Source: Geosiphon pyriformis
Taxonomy: Eukaryota > Glomeromycota > Glomeromycetes > Archaeosporales > Geosiphonaceae
Length of the DNA stretch: 64,000 nt
NCBI GenBank assembly: GCA_016748015.1
Contig: JAAOMT010000096.1
Coordinates: 453,087 to 517,086, forward strand
Direction: 5' to 3'
Position numbers and translations under genes: made by a program. Positions 36,368-46,785 of the stretch are shown here, one piece after another; the first letter of the stretch is position 1, and each line of letters begins with the position of its first letter. Under the pieces are notes generated by a model, which saw only the letters and a program-made list of their open reading frames with translations, searched no databases and was not told the DNA's origin.

Positions 36368-37900
36368 GGCTGATAAACAGTGGCTTCAACTAGGGGATCT
36401 TCTCCAAAGAAATTGATGTTGGCATGATTGGGTCTTTGATTGAAGACATTATTGTTGTTGTTGAGTCTGTTGTTTTGGTTGTCATTGTTTCTGGGAGCTA
36501 GAGAAGGCAGTGGAGGATTGTTACAATCTCTTGAATAATGTCCAGTTAATCCACAATAATAGCACACAGGTGGGCCATGATTTTGCTGTCTTTGATAAGG
36601 AGGTTGCTGGGGCTGGTTAAAACAAGGTTCGTATTTAGGTTTTGGTAGTTGCTGGTTATTTCTGACTGCTTGTGCCAAAGGTTCTAATAACTGGGCAAGA
36701 TTGGCTGTGAGTTTATTAATTAATTGTTTATTTGGATCTTGAGTTTGGGCAGCAAAAAAAGCAGCAGCCATTTGAGGGGCAGGAGCCATGACAGGAATAG
36801 AAGCAAAAACTGGAAGTGTAAATCCCAAATGTATTCTTTGGTTGTCTTCAATTTGTTGGGCAAGTTTAATGGCCATGTCCATTATAGGATTGTTTTTTAG
36901 GGCCAAGAGAGGCCAAAGAGCATAAGATAAATCAGTTCTCAATCTTTTTGTAAAGGAATGAATCTTTTGTTTTTCTGTCCAGTTTCTCCCAGAGTTTACA
37001 TGTTTGATTAGCTTTCTAATAGCTTTGGCATATTCAGTCACTACTTCTCCAGGGCCTTGGGTTCTTCTTTCCAATTCCATGCACCATTTAGATATTAATA
37101 TTGGGGTTCTGAACTTGGCCTTAAATCGGGTAGTGAAAGAGATATTTTCTTCTCCAGCATTAATTGGTGTCTATCTGATTATTCTGTGTTGAGCATTGGC
37201 ATCTGTTTTTTGTGAAAACCAGGTAGCAGAAGAGCCTTGAAGGTAGCCACCAACGATTTGGAACTTGTATTCTTCATCATACTGGTTGGCTGTGGCAGCT
37301 CTCTCAAAATCATCCAACCATTTAATTGGATTTTATGCATCATCTCTAAATAGTGGTAGTGGGGTATTGTTTCTTCTTCTTAGAGCAGTTTGTATATCTT
37401 GGAGGGCGGCCAGAATGTTTGCTTGCATGGGGTCATTAGCCATTGGTTCAGGGGTAACTGTTTGTGTAGATGAGTCTGATTCACTTGATAAAAAGTCAAA
37501 AACAGGGGCAGTTTGGTAGCTTTCTTCTTTTGTTTCAAGGGGAGTTATAGTTGATTGGTAAGCAGCAACCCAAATGTGTATTTGGTGATTCTAATATTCG
37601 AAATCAGGGGGCTGTTGTGTGAAAGTTGTGAAGTATAAAAGCTAATTGATGCTATTATTTCTTTCTTTAAAGTTGTCTTCAAAATAAGCTTGATCAAAGT
37701 AATAAGTTGTATATGCTGTATAGGTTTCAGTGAGTGCTTGTTTAGGAACCAGTTTCAAAAGTCTTAGAATTGTCTACTGGATTGTTCTTTAAAGAGGAAG
37801 CAGATCAAGCAGGAGGGCAGAGGATTAAGTTCAATGAAATCTAGGTCATTTTTGTTGTGTACTGCAAAGTGTTCTTCTGATTGCTGTGGCAGATATAAGT
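36358..37900 (-). pseudogene. Element B gag
   Basis: Open from 37,080 to 36,358 and readable upstream with scattered stops (for example Trp-to-TAG near 37,172). It contains an N-terminal region with a Y-F-D-Q-A-Y-F-E-D-N-F motif, then D-P-M-Q-A-N-I-L-A-A-L-Q-D-I-Q, capsid E-Y-A-K-A-I-R-K-L-I-K-H, and an intact zinc knuckle C-Y-Y-C-G-L-T-G-H-Y-S-R-D-C near 36,550. It ends at the slippery site. The initiation codon is uncertain; an upstream ATG near 37,907 opens a different frame. Confidence 0.75.
36361..36367 (-). promoter_or_regulatory. -1 frameshift heptamer T TTA AAC (element B)
   Basis: The gag frame reads CC T TTA AAC then TAG TAG (the first TAG replaces the TGG of A). The -1 frame continues into protease. 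Same heptamer and phase as in element A. Confidence 0.75.
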
Positions 37901-37940
37901 AATTACCCATACAATGAGAGAATAAGTGAATTTTGACAAC

Positions 37941-37956
37941 CTCACAGAGAACACCA
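37941..37956 (-). other. Putative primer-binding site of element B
   Basis: The minus strand reads TGGTGTTCTCTGTGAG 6 nt after the LTR end. It differs from A by one C-to-T change. Confidence 0.5.
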
Positions 37957-37962
37957 CTTTTA

Positions 37963-38617
37963 TGTTATGGGTTGGAGTAACAAGCTAATGGATAGCAAAG
38001 AAGAACAGGATTGTAGGGTGATGGAAATAATCAAAGGGAATTTTAACTTTAAAGAGTAAATTGAATGAGTATGGATTCAATGTGCGAGATCAGTCTCATA
38101 AAATATCTCAGTTGCTATTCTTTTCAAAGATAACTGGGGAATTTGAAAGTAGAGGGATAGTCCATGCTGTCAACAATTGATCACCACTAGTATAATTCTA
38201 TGCCTCACATCAACACTCTTAGAATTTAATATCAGATATTAACTTGTGCTTTTCAATCACGTTTATTCAAATAATTTTCAAATGCTACAATTATATATGT
38301 CAGGAAAAGGCCAACAAGTAATCTTTTATCCTAAAATGTTCGGATACTTGAAGGTAAGGAAAGAGAAATTAGTGATAAGAGAGTAATTAAGATGAAAGTT
38401 GTTATTTTTATTTATTTGATTCTTGTCTGAGAGATGATTTTCTACAGCTAAGAAACTCATTGCTTATATAGCTATTGAAAGTGGTCAATGACCAGGTCAA
38501 TGACTAGGTCAATGATCAGGTCAATGATCACTATCTAAAAATAGAGTGGCTAATTATATAACATTAGTGACTAATACATATGATAACTAATAAAAATTAT
38601 GAGTTTCAACCATAATA
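37963..38617 (-). repeat. LTR3: 5' LTR of element B (655 bp)
   Basis: On the plus strand it runs TGTTATGG to CATAATA. It is followed by the E2 3' tail, which aligns with E3 from about 48,825 onward, fixing the boundary. Confidence 0.85.
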
Positions 38618-38771
38618 CTACAACCAATGAAAATTCAATATATTGGCAAATTTACAAAACTGAAATTTCAACAATTTTTAGACCAAATTACTATGATTAT
38701 TTTGGATTACTATCTTAGTATTACAAATAGTGTTTGAACTTTAATAAAGCTCAGTCTTAAGAAAGAAATTA
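38618..38771 (+). other. E2 3' tail and polypurine tract
   Basis: The 154 bp aligns with the last part of E3 ORF3 (for example ATTTCAACAATTTT and the GCTCAGT block) and ends in AAGAAAGAAATTA before the 3' LTR. Stops show it no longer codes. Confidence 0.75.
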
Positions 38772-39730
38772 TGTTACCAGTAGAATTTTAATTATTAATT
38801 AGCATAAAATTACTCTTTTAATTTCTAGCATTAATTAATATATATTATTATTATTTCAATTATCACTTATTAGTTAATTAAATTATTAAATATTATTATT
38901 CAATTAATAATCTGATTTGTACTATAAAAATTAAGATGATCAAATTACACAATACCTTAAACTATTTAATATAGTTAAAATTTGCCGAAATTGATTAAAA
39001 TTGATCAAAATAATCAATAGTTCATAGAAATAACTTGTAGTTTGCTGAAATGTATTTTTGGTTTGCCAAAATTATAGCAAAGAAAAAAATGCAAGTTTAA
39101 AGACTAGTACTACAACAAGTTGTATAAAAAAAGAGCTTCTCTTTTCAAGAAAATATATCTTATTTTACTTTTTTATTTTAATTAGAACAAATTATCTTTT
39201 ACATATTCTTATAAAATCAAATAAAAAATTAAATATTCGAAAACCAAATTATTAAGTACTATACTTGAAATTTACAAAAACCTAAATAATACTTTGAAAT
39301 TGATTAGCTACCAATATCAGTAATTTGTTAGTGACTTTAGGTCTGGATAGAAAACGTTTCCCTTGATAGAATTCTATTTCTTTTACAATTCTTTTATTTT
39401 TCTTTTATTTTTTTATTATAATCATTAGAGTAATTTATAAACAAGATTTTTATAGAAAAGTTGATTTTTACAGCAAAATAATTACACAATTTAGTTAGCT
39501 TTTAGATAAGCAATTCTTGGAAAAGAGTTGACATTTATTACAATATAATTATACAAAGTAACTGGCATGGAATTGGCCATTTCACTTATAAGTCCAGCAG
39601 TTCAAATTATAGGAAATAATTTGAAAATAAATTCAGTTATTGGAGATTTAATTATTTTCAGAAAACATAAATTCACAACAAACAGATATTAACAACATTC
39701 AAGAAAAGAGACCAAAAACCTCCAATAACA
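38772..39730 (+). repeat. 3' LTR of E2 (959 bp)
   Basis: Starts TGTTACCAG and ends AATAACA. Similar to the 5' LTR at 14,927. The LINE ORF1 sequence resumes directly after it. Confidence 0.85.
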
Positions 39731-40090
39731 CTATTACCAGTAATTACACCCAAACTCTCCCTTATTATTATATTTACTTCTTGATTCTGTAATGATAAGA
39801 TCACTAATAATTAATGTCTAAGACTAAGCTAGAAAATCATTAATTTAAGTGTGTTTAATCTCTTAGTTAGCTCACCAATCTGCTTATAAGGCTAACAAAA
39901 CTGTATTCAAGAATAATAAACCTAATATTCAATTTTTATAACACAAGTGGAGTTAGGTTTATTCTTTAAAAAGAGATCAAAATTTACTGAATTATTTTGT
40001 ACAAAAAGAAAAAAAAAGATTTATTAACTATTCTAGTCTAAAAAACACTACTAAAAGAAATAAAATAAGCAATAAGTGCTGAATATTTGG
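39731..40090 (-). pseudogene. LINE copy 2, segment 2: C-terminal ORF1
   Basis: The 360 bp between E2 and E3 read on the minus strand as the C-terminal third of the LINE ORF1 protein, with a coiled-coil-like Q-I-G-E-L-T-K-R-L-N-T-L segment. They run without interruption from segment 3 (49,962) on one side and into segment 1 (14,926) on the other once the insertions are removed. The assignment uses recall of the ORF1 family plus the frame continuity. Confidence 0.65.
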
Positions 40091-41072
40091 TGTTACCAGA
40101 CGAAATTAGAGATATTGTTTAGCATGAAATTATCCTTATAAATCTTATCATTAATTAACATATATTATCATTTCAAATTATCACTTATTAAATTAGCAAA
40201 ATGTTCGAAATTATTATTTAATTAATAACTCAATTTGTACATAACACAAATGTAACTTAAGTGTGATGATCAAATCATGCAATACCCCGAAATATGTAAC
40301 ATTCAAAAGTTTGCCAAAATTTGTAGAAATTTGCCGAAATAATTGATAGTTTATCGAAATATCTAATAGTTTGCAGAAATAACTTGTAGTTTGCTGAAAT
40401 GTATCTTTAGTTCAGTAAAATTGTAGAAAAGAGCAAAGTTCAAGTTCATGAAATAGTGTTACAACAAGTTGTATAAAAGAAGGGCTTCTCTCTTCAAGAA
40501 AATATATCTTACTTTAGATTTATTACTTAGAACCATTTCTATACACACAAAAAGAAATAAATATCAAATAATTCAAAAAACCAAATTTTTTAATTATTGC
40601 ACTTGGAAAATTCCCAAAACCCAACTAACGTTTTGAAATTGATTAGCTACCAATTTCAGTAAAACTGTTAGTAACTCCAGGCCTAGATAGAAAACATTTC
40701 CCTTGACAGAATTCAATTTCTTTACTTTTCTTTTACTTTTCTTTTATTTTCTTATTATTATCATTAGGGTAGCCTACAGATGAGATTCCTGTAGAAAAGT
40801 TGACTTTCACAGCAAAATAACTACACATTTTTAGTAAGCTTCCAAACAAGCAATTTCTGGGAAAAAGTTAACATTTACTACAACATAACTACATGAAGCA
40901 ACTGGCACAGAATTGGCCATTCCACTTATAAGCCCAGCAGTTCAAATTATAAGAGATAATTTGAAGATAAAAATTCAGTTATCGGAGGTTCAAACACTTT
41001 CCATAGTCATGAATTAACAGCATTACAACAAACATACAAAAGCTAAGAAGAGACCAAAAACCTCCGGTAACA
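40091..41072 (+). repeat. 5' LTR of E3 (982 bp)
   Basis: Same length as the 3' LTR. By my base-by-base comparison the two differ at 57 positions, all transitions, with no indel. The region 40,300-40,410 carries repeated TTYGCCGAAAT-like units. Confidence 0.93.
40300..40410. promoter_or_regulatory. Array of TTCGCCGAA-like units in E3 LTR
   Basis: About five units resembling GTTCGCCGAAAT at roughly 20-bp spacing; most copies have lost a CpG. The same array occurs in the 3' LTR (about 49,190-49,300), E2 LTRs (about 15,135-15,215) and solo LTR (about 18,835-18,925). TTCGCCGAA is a near-palindrome and could be a transcription-factor site. Confidence 0.45.
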
Positions 41073-41074
41073 TT

Positions 41075-41090
41075 TGGTGCTCTCCCACAG
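41075..41090 (+). other. Putative primer-binding site of E3
   Basis: TGGTGCTCTCCCACAG begins 3 nt after the LTR. A complementary tRNA would end in ...GTGGGAGAGCACCA. The tRNA was not identified. Confidence 0.55.
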
Positions 41091-41117
41091 AAACAACACA
41101 ACAAAAACAACTTCAAA

Positions 41118-43080
41118 GTGGCGACCACATCAGATGCAACAACTCTAGAGTATTACCAGTCAATTTACACCCACTGCAAGCAAAGATTCAACATTCCAGA
41201 CGGAATTAAAGTTGTCAAGAAAGCAGTATACCAATACATTGAAAACTGCATCAACAATTATCTTTTTGGAAATTACAATATTTCAGAAGTTAGAAACAAC
41301 CTTTACAATAATTTAGTACACTATTCCCAGTTGGGAACTGAAGACCTTAATAGTAAAACACTTGCCACTTACTTTCAAGAACTTAATTTTAACATTATTA
41401 AGTACTGTAAAGAAACATATTCAGTGCAGTCTTAATACTTTATTGATTTTGAATCAGAGACAGAAACAAGCAACAAAGGCAAACAAAAATTGAAACAATA
41501 CTCAAAAACCATCCCAAATACTCCAATACTACCAAAAACAACTGCCAAACACTTACAAACACCTGAACAAGAAACCAGTTCAAAACTTCCACTTACTATT
41601 ACACCTTTTTCAGCTTCACTTGCACAAGCACAAACACCTAATTCACCCTTAAATTGATTTGCAAGACTAGAAGATTTTACATTATTCAGAAGTCCCACCA
41701 GACAACAAGAACCTCTTCAAACTAGTTCCAATCTCCTTGACTTTCTAGCTAAAAATTGAAGTAAACACTCTGAGACAGCAGCAAATGAAGAAAATAACTC
41801 TGAAATATCTGAAGAAGAATTAATAGACAGTGAAAATGAAGAAGACAAAATGACAGCATAGATTGCAAAAATCCCTGAATTTAATGGAGAAGACATTGAG
41901 ACCAGTCCCCAAGAATGACTCGACCAAGTTACTAAAGCTGGAGATGCAAATAGATGGAATGCTGCCAAAATGTTAAGAACAATTCTTTACTTTCTTAAAG
42001 GAACAGCAGGCGAATGGTTTGAAAACTTGACCACCCCTTTTAATGACTGGACAGCTTTCAAAACTGCCTTCTTAGAACAATTCACTGATAACAACACCTC
42101 AATCACACTTCGAAATTGTTTTCACAATATCAAACAAAAACCCTCCGAATCTGTTATGACTTATATTGGGAAATTCAACAAACTTCTCAGACGAATTCAC
42201 CAACTTGAAACTAATGATTATTATTCTGATGCTCAAATCTTGGATCAATTTATTGCTGGTTTAAAGGATAAACTGATTAAAAAGATTTGCCCACATGCCC
42301 CAGAAGATTTAAACTCTGCTATTTAGCATGCAAAGAGATATGAAATGGCCATGGAAGAAGCCAATCATACAAAACTTGTGAACTTAGCCATTGGAGAGAC
42401 CAGCTCAGCAGTTAAAGAGAAAATTGACCAACTCACAAAGAAAGTCGAAAACTATTTTACCAACTAACAACAACAGCAACCCCAAAGATATCAACCACCC
42501 CAAAGACGAAATCAAAACAACTTCATATTATCCTCTAATAACCAGCCTCAGAATTGCCATTACTGTGGAATCCCTGGCCACTGGAAAAGAGATTGTAGAA
42601 AGCTACAATGAGACCAACAAAACAGGAGTAATCAACGTTACCCTTTGCCACAACAATCTTATTATTAACTACCACTACCACCAGCTTACTATTCACCAAG
42701 ACTGCAATATCAAACCGACTACTATCAACCTGCTCCATAGCCAATACAACAACAGTATCAACAACTCATTCAACATTACCAAGTATCTGCTCGAAGATTG
42801 GTTCAACAAAACCAATTTGCATCACAAAATTGATTCGCAACAAACAACAACAGAATCAACCCAAATAATCAATTAGTTCTCTGAAATCCAGCTTAGCCAA
42901 GACTCACCCATTATCATACTCAACCTAGCTATCTTACAATACCTGAAAAACAGGATTTTTACCATACTGTACTCTCGGAAGGTAGAGCTGCAGCACGACA
43001 ACAAAACCCTTCCTATACTCCTACTACAATTCCACCAGCCAGAATTGTTGAAAATGCCAACCTTTTGAATATATTCCCTT
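41118..43080 (+). pseudogene. E3 gag (matrix/capsid/nucleocapsid)
   Basis: Frame 41,118-41,435 and 41,970-42,326 and onward, in phase with protease. The first possible start is GTG 41,118: no ATG lies in this frame between a TGA at 41,010 and the first stop, and the ATG at 41,009 in the LTR is out of frame. The capsid part has W-F-E-N-L and N-C-F-H-N-I-K-Q-K. The nucleocapsid has an intact zinc knuckle C-H-Y-C-G-I-P-G-H-W-K-R-D-C (about 42,554-42,595) in a Gln/Tyr/Pro-rich tail. Stops are TAA/TAG at Gln positions and TGA at Trp positions (for example 41,916). The open frame 42,391-42,876 is a shadow. Confidence 0.75.
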
Positions 43081-43109
43081 TTGAGTTTGAAGCAAATGAG
43101 TCATAATTC

Positions 43110-43440
43110 CTGCTTAGCAATGCAGCCACCAATGAACAAAAAGCAATCACTGCTATGTACATTGAAGCAAAAGTCGAAGGAAAGACAATTCACTTGATCC
43201 TAAACAGTGGATCTGCTAAAAGCATCATCACCTATCAGTTAATACAACAGTTAAAGAGAAATGTTGACCAATCAGCTCAAACAGTAATCGTTACTGCTGA
43301 TGGCATGAAAAAGACTCCAGTAGGAGAAATTGACAATTTTCTGTTTACTCTTGATGGAATCACCATTCCAGTCAAAGTTTTTGTAATAGACACTCCTTAG
43401 TATCAAGCTCTTGTCAGAAATAACTGGCTTCAAAAAGCCA
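43110..43440 (+). pseudogene. E3 retropepsin-like protease
   Basis: Aspartic protease that would cleave the polyprotein. The active-site box reads L-I-L-N-S-G-S-A-K-S; the catalytic Asp is Asn (AAC at 43,203-43,205), one G-to-A change from GAC. A flap-like V-T-A-D-G-M-K segment and a hydrophobic end (V-K-V-F-V-I-D) follow. Within the same frame as gag and dUTPase. One TAG at 43,398-43,400 replaces a Gln. Confidence 0.75.
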
Positions 43441-43598
43441 ATGCAAAATTAGACTGGGAAACCCAAGAACTACAAATCTCTTATCAAGGACAACATGCCC
43501 AAGTATCTGCCACTTGTGGTACATTCAACAAACACTCTGAAAAAGCCCTGGCTTTTGAATTCGAACCAGAAGAAGAAAAACCAATAATTGAAACATTC

Positions 43599-44500
43599 AT
43601 GGCTCTTGGATCAATGTCCAATTGGGCCGAGGAAACTGAACAAGAACATTTTACTCCACACTCTGAACCTGAAACTCCTGGATGGAATATCCCTTACTCA
43701 AAGCCTAAACCAAGAAAACGATGCCCCTACATTCCCCTTAAATGTAAGGACTGCCACAAGAAACTATCATTAATAGGAGCTTGTATTTCACCTGAGGAAG
43801 AATATAAAAGTCATACCTGCTACTACTGCAAAGCCTGCCATCGAGAACGATGGGACCACTTGATCAAAAGAAGTGAAAAATGGGATAGAACACCCTGTCT
43901 TACTTGTGGAAAGCAGTTTTCTGATGAATGTGATTGGATTGATGTTGTATTTAGAGGAGGAGTCTGTGATCAAACTTGCCAATATGCTCTTTCTATTGCA
44001 GAAAAGGTAAAACATAGAACACCTTTCAATGCTGCATACAATAGTGCCCTCAACAAACTCTATCATTATCCCCATGATGCCGAAATGATCTATGAACTTG
44101 CCATGGTTTTAATTAACAGAAGAACCAAAGAAGAGGTCTTTCAAATAAAAGAAGCTGAATATATCAAATATATCTTGGAATTAGCTGGATTCGATTATGA
44201 AGATAAAGTAGAAGTATACCATCAAATCACAAGTCACACCTATCTGACCAAAGAAGCTTAAGCTCAATAACTAGAACAAATGAACATTAAATTATGTGAG
44301 AAATGCATAATGCCTTGTGATGAACAATAGTGTCCTGAATGCTATGCTCTTAGCATTCCATTACCTAGTGAAAGTAATGAATATGAAATCAAATTTGGTA
44401 AACCTAAAGCAACAAAAGAAATTGAAACAACACCCGTCTATCTTATTGAAAGTTAGCCTATTTTACAGCTTAAATACTTTAACAACAACAGACAAGGAAT
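43599..44500 (+). pseudogene. E3 Cys-rich segment between protease and dUTPase
   Basis: The open part 43,599-44,261 encodes several CX2C pairs: C-K-D-C, C-Y-Y-C-K-A-C-H, C-L-T-C-G-K, C-D-Q-T-C, and after two stops C-E-K-C and C-P-E-C to about 44,345. This looks like a set of zinc-ribbon or treble-clef modules followed by a helical stretch. It is not part of a standard gypsy polyprotein. E2 has the same segment, so it belongs to the family. Function unknown; nucleic-acid binding or a gag/pol structural role are guesses. Confidence 0.6.
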
Positions 44501-44509
44501 AAAGCCTGA

Positions 44510-44910
44510 AAAAGCACATAAAATTGATGCTAGATATGATCTACGATATCCAGGAAAAGACACTTTGGTTCTTCAATCAAATTTTTTTACCAAGATCAAT
44601 CTCAAAATTGCCTTCGAAATTCCACCAGAAGCAATGGTCCAAATTGTTTCACGATCATCATTGGCAAGCAAAGGAATCAATGTTAGAGGAGAAATCATAG
44701 ATGCTGGATATACGAAAGACATTACAATCATGTTACAAAATGAAACCGATAAACTTTTTCAGATTGAACATGCCAAAAAAATTGCTCAAGCTATTTATTT
44801 ACCCTTAATCAACATTTCGGGTTTACAATTAGTCAGTCAAAGAGAACAATTGGGAAAAAGTAAAAGAGAAACCAATGGTTTTGGTTCAATTGGACGATTC
44901 ACAATTCCAG
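44510..44910 (+). CDS. E3 dUTPase domain
   Basis: All five motifs of the trimeric dUTPase fold can be read in order: motif 1 A-R-Y-D-L (about 44,530), motif 2 S-R-S-S-L-A-S-K-G, motif 3 I-I-D-A-G-Y-T-K-D-I with the catalytic Asp, motif 4 K-K-I-A-Q-A-I-Y, and motif 5 R-E-T-N-G-F-G-S-I-G. dUTPase hydrolyses dUTP to dUMP and pyrophosphate, limiting uracil incorporation during reverse transcription. It lies between protease and RT in the polyprotein and is uninterrupted by stops (open frame 44,565-45,443; the upstream frame is also open). dUTPase-bearing Ty3/gypsy elements have, to my recollection, been reported from a basidiomycete. The identification is confident. Confidence 0.82.
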
Positions 44911-45470
44911 TAAACATAGCTTTTAATAAACAAAGTAAATCTCACCAGATTCTACGACTTTCACAACCAATTACTATTTTATTATTTAGGGAACATCTGG
45001 AAATCTACATCTGCCCAAAGCCAACAACCACACAACAAATTTTTGAAACTAATGAACAAGTTTGCTTGGAACATAATATCTTGATCCCAAACATTTATAT
45101 TCCAGAAGGAACAAAGAAAGTCCAAGTTATTTTTTACAATCCCAACAATTATTCCATAGTTTTATTAAATAACTTAGAAATTGGAGTCATTCACAGTAAT
45201 ATCTTTCAACAAGAACTACCCCAAACAGTTTTCGATTTCTCGGAAATCATTAGATATTCACTACCAAAAATCAACCCAAACTCCAGCTTTGAAAACTACC
45301 ATGTTGTCATGGAAAAACTATCTCGAATCAACATGGGACAACTTGAACCACAACAACAGAACCAGCTCAAAGAGCTAATTGCAGAATTTGCTAATATCTT
45401 TGCCGAAAACAAGAATGACTTAGGAAGAACTGATTTGGTTTAACACGAAATCTATATACAAGATGCCAAA
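44911..45470 (+). CDS. E3 linker between dUTPase and RT
   Basis: Continuation of the polyprotein with the usual pre-RT segment: Y-I-P-E-G-T-K-K-V-Q-V followed by L-L-N-N-L-E-I-G-V-I, then a helical N-terminal RT lead-in (L-K-E-L-I-A-E-F-A-N-I-F-A). Ends at a TAA (45,441-45,443) replacing a Gln. No separate enzyme motif is seen. Confidence 0.55.
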
Positions 45471-46736
45471 CCAAAATGACAACAAGCCTACCGAGTTGCT
45501 CCAAAAAGCCACCAATTTATCAAAGAAGAAGTACAATGAATGCTTAACAATGAGCTTATTCAACCATCAATGAGTCCATGAGCCTTATCTGTGGTCTTAG
45601 TTAAAAAGAAAAATGGAAAGATACGATTTTGTGTTGATTATTGACAACTCAACAGTGTTACCATTGAAGATGCCTATCCTCTTCCCCAAATTAATGACAT
45701 GTTGGATGCTCTTGGAAAGTCCAAATACTTTTCAACATTAGATTTGGAGAGCAGATACTGGCAAGTTGCCATAGATTCCAAAGATCACTCCAAAACAGCA
45801 TTCACCACTTAAGGAAGAAATTATGAGTTCAACGTAATGCCTTTTAGATTATGCAATACACCAGCAATATTCCAAAGACTCATGGATGTTGTTTACAAAA
45901 GCCTCCTTTGGAAATCAGTAGTTGTCTATCTCGATAATACTGATGTTTATTCACCATCTTTTGAATTACACTTAAAACACTTGCGAGAAGTCTTTCAATG
46001 ATTACAAAAAGCAGAATTGAAACTGAACATCAAAAAATACTACTTCAGAAAAACGAGTTTGGTCTTTTTTGGCCACATTGTGAACAAAGATAGAATTAAA
46101 CCAGATCCTGGAAAAATTAGCACTGTCAAAAACTTCAAAACTCCATGAAATACCACAGAATTGAAAGGATTTATTGGATTAGCTTTTTATTACCAAAAAT
46201 TCATCAAAGGATTCTCAGAAATTGCAAAACCCCTCAACCAGCTTACTACTAAAAACGTCGAATACAAATGAATGGAAAAACACCAAAAAGCTTTTGAAAT
46301 TCTTAAGGAAAAGCTGATAATAGCTCCAATTTTCGCCTACTCAGACTTCAGTAACTGATTTTGACTAGCTACAGACACTTCTTACACTGCCTTTGGTGCC
46401 ATTTTATCACAATTAGATAACAATGGAAATGAGCAAGTAATTGCTTATGCTAGCAGAACATTAAAACTAGCTGAGAAAAACTACTCTGCCACAGAACTAG
46501 AAACAGCAGCCGTAATTTGGGCCCTACACCACTTCAACCTTTATCTCAAGCCTAAAGAATTTGATATTATTACTGATAATATTGGACTCAAATGGCTTCA
46601 GAACAAAAACACCCAACTGAATGTAAAACAAATCTGATGAACAGGATTTTTAGCCAACTACCAATACATTGTACACCACAAACTAGGAAAACTCCACACC
46701 AACATTGATTGTCTTTCAAGAATAAGACAAGATTAG
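45471..46736 (+). pseudogene. E3 reverse transcriptase-RNase H
   Basis: In phase with gag. RT motifs: S-P-W-A-L-S-V-V-L-V-K-K-K-N-G, R-F-C-V-D-Y, F-S-T-L-D-L-E-S, and the catalytic box Y-L-D-N-T-D-V-Y-S in which the second Asp is Asn (AAT 45,936-45,938). RNase H keeps A-T-D-T-S, T-E-L-E and I-T-D-N, so its acidic residues look intact. About ten in-frame TGA codons occur, mostly where relatives have Trp (45,477, 45,537, 45,579 among them), plus one TAA at a Gln. Ends at TAG 46,734-46,736, conserved in E2. Confidence 0.8.
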
Positions 46737-46785
46737 AAAATAGAACCAACACCTATTTGAATTAACAGCAACAAAACAACAAACA

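Larger units (their letters stand above)
30967..38617 (-). mobile_element. Ty3/gypsy element B (right member of tandem)
   Basis: Minus-strand element between LTR3 (5') and LTR2 (3'). It has the same layout as A: primer-binding site, gag, T TTA AAC, protease-RT-RNase H-integrase, ORF3. The matching 655-bp LTRs mark it as one original insertion. Coding damage includes a 1-nt deletion near 35,310, a 1-nt insertion near 33,243, TGA/TAG at Trp positions and Q-to-stop changes. The RT box Y-L-D-D is intact; the protease DSG is DSR. Confidence 0.85.
14927..39730 (+). mobile_element. Ty3/gypsy element E2, twice interrupted
   Basis: Plus-strand LTR retrotransposon with a 943-bp 5' LTR, gag, protease, Cys-rich segment, dUTPase, RT-RNase H, integrase, a short 3' tail and a 959-bp 3' LTR. 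It is inserted in LINE copy 2. The flanks CTAC (14,923-14,926) and CTAT (39,731-39,734) look like a 4-bp target duplication with one transition, and the LINE frame continues when the element and one flank copy are removed. Within E2 sit a solo LTR (18,629-19,599) and the tandem A/B elements (23,934-38,617). E2 is more decayed than E3 but colinear with it, except that the region equivalent to E3 about 48.21-48.83 kb (most of ORF3) is missing at the A/B insertion. Confidence 0.85.

Noticed and set aside
42391-42876. 161-codon open frame in E3
   Set aside because: It is out of phase with gag; the true frame here carries the zinc knuckle C-H-Y-C-G-I-P-G-H-W-K-R-D-C. The long shadow results from Gln/Asn-rich codons.
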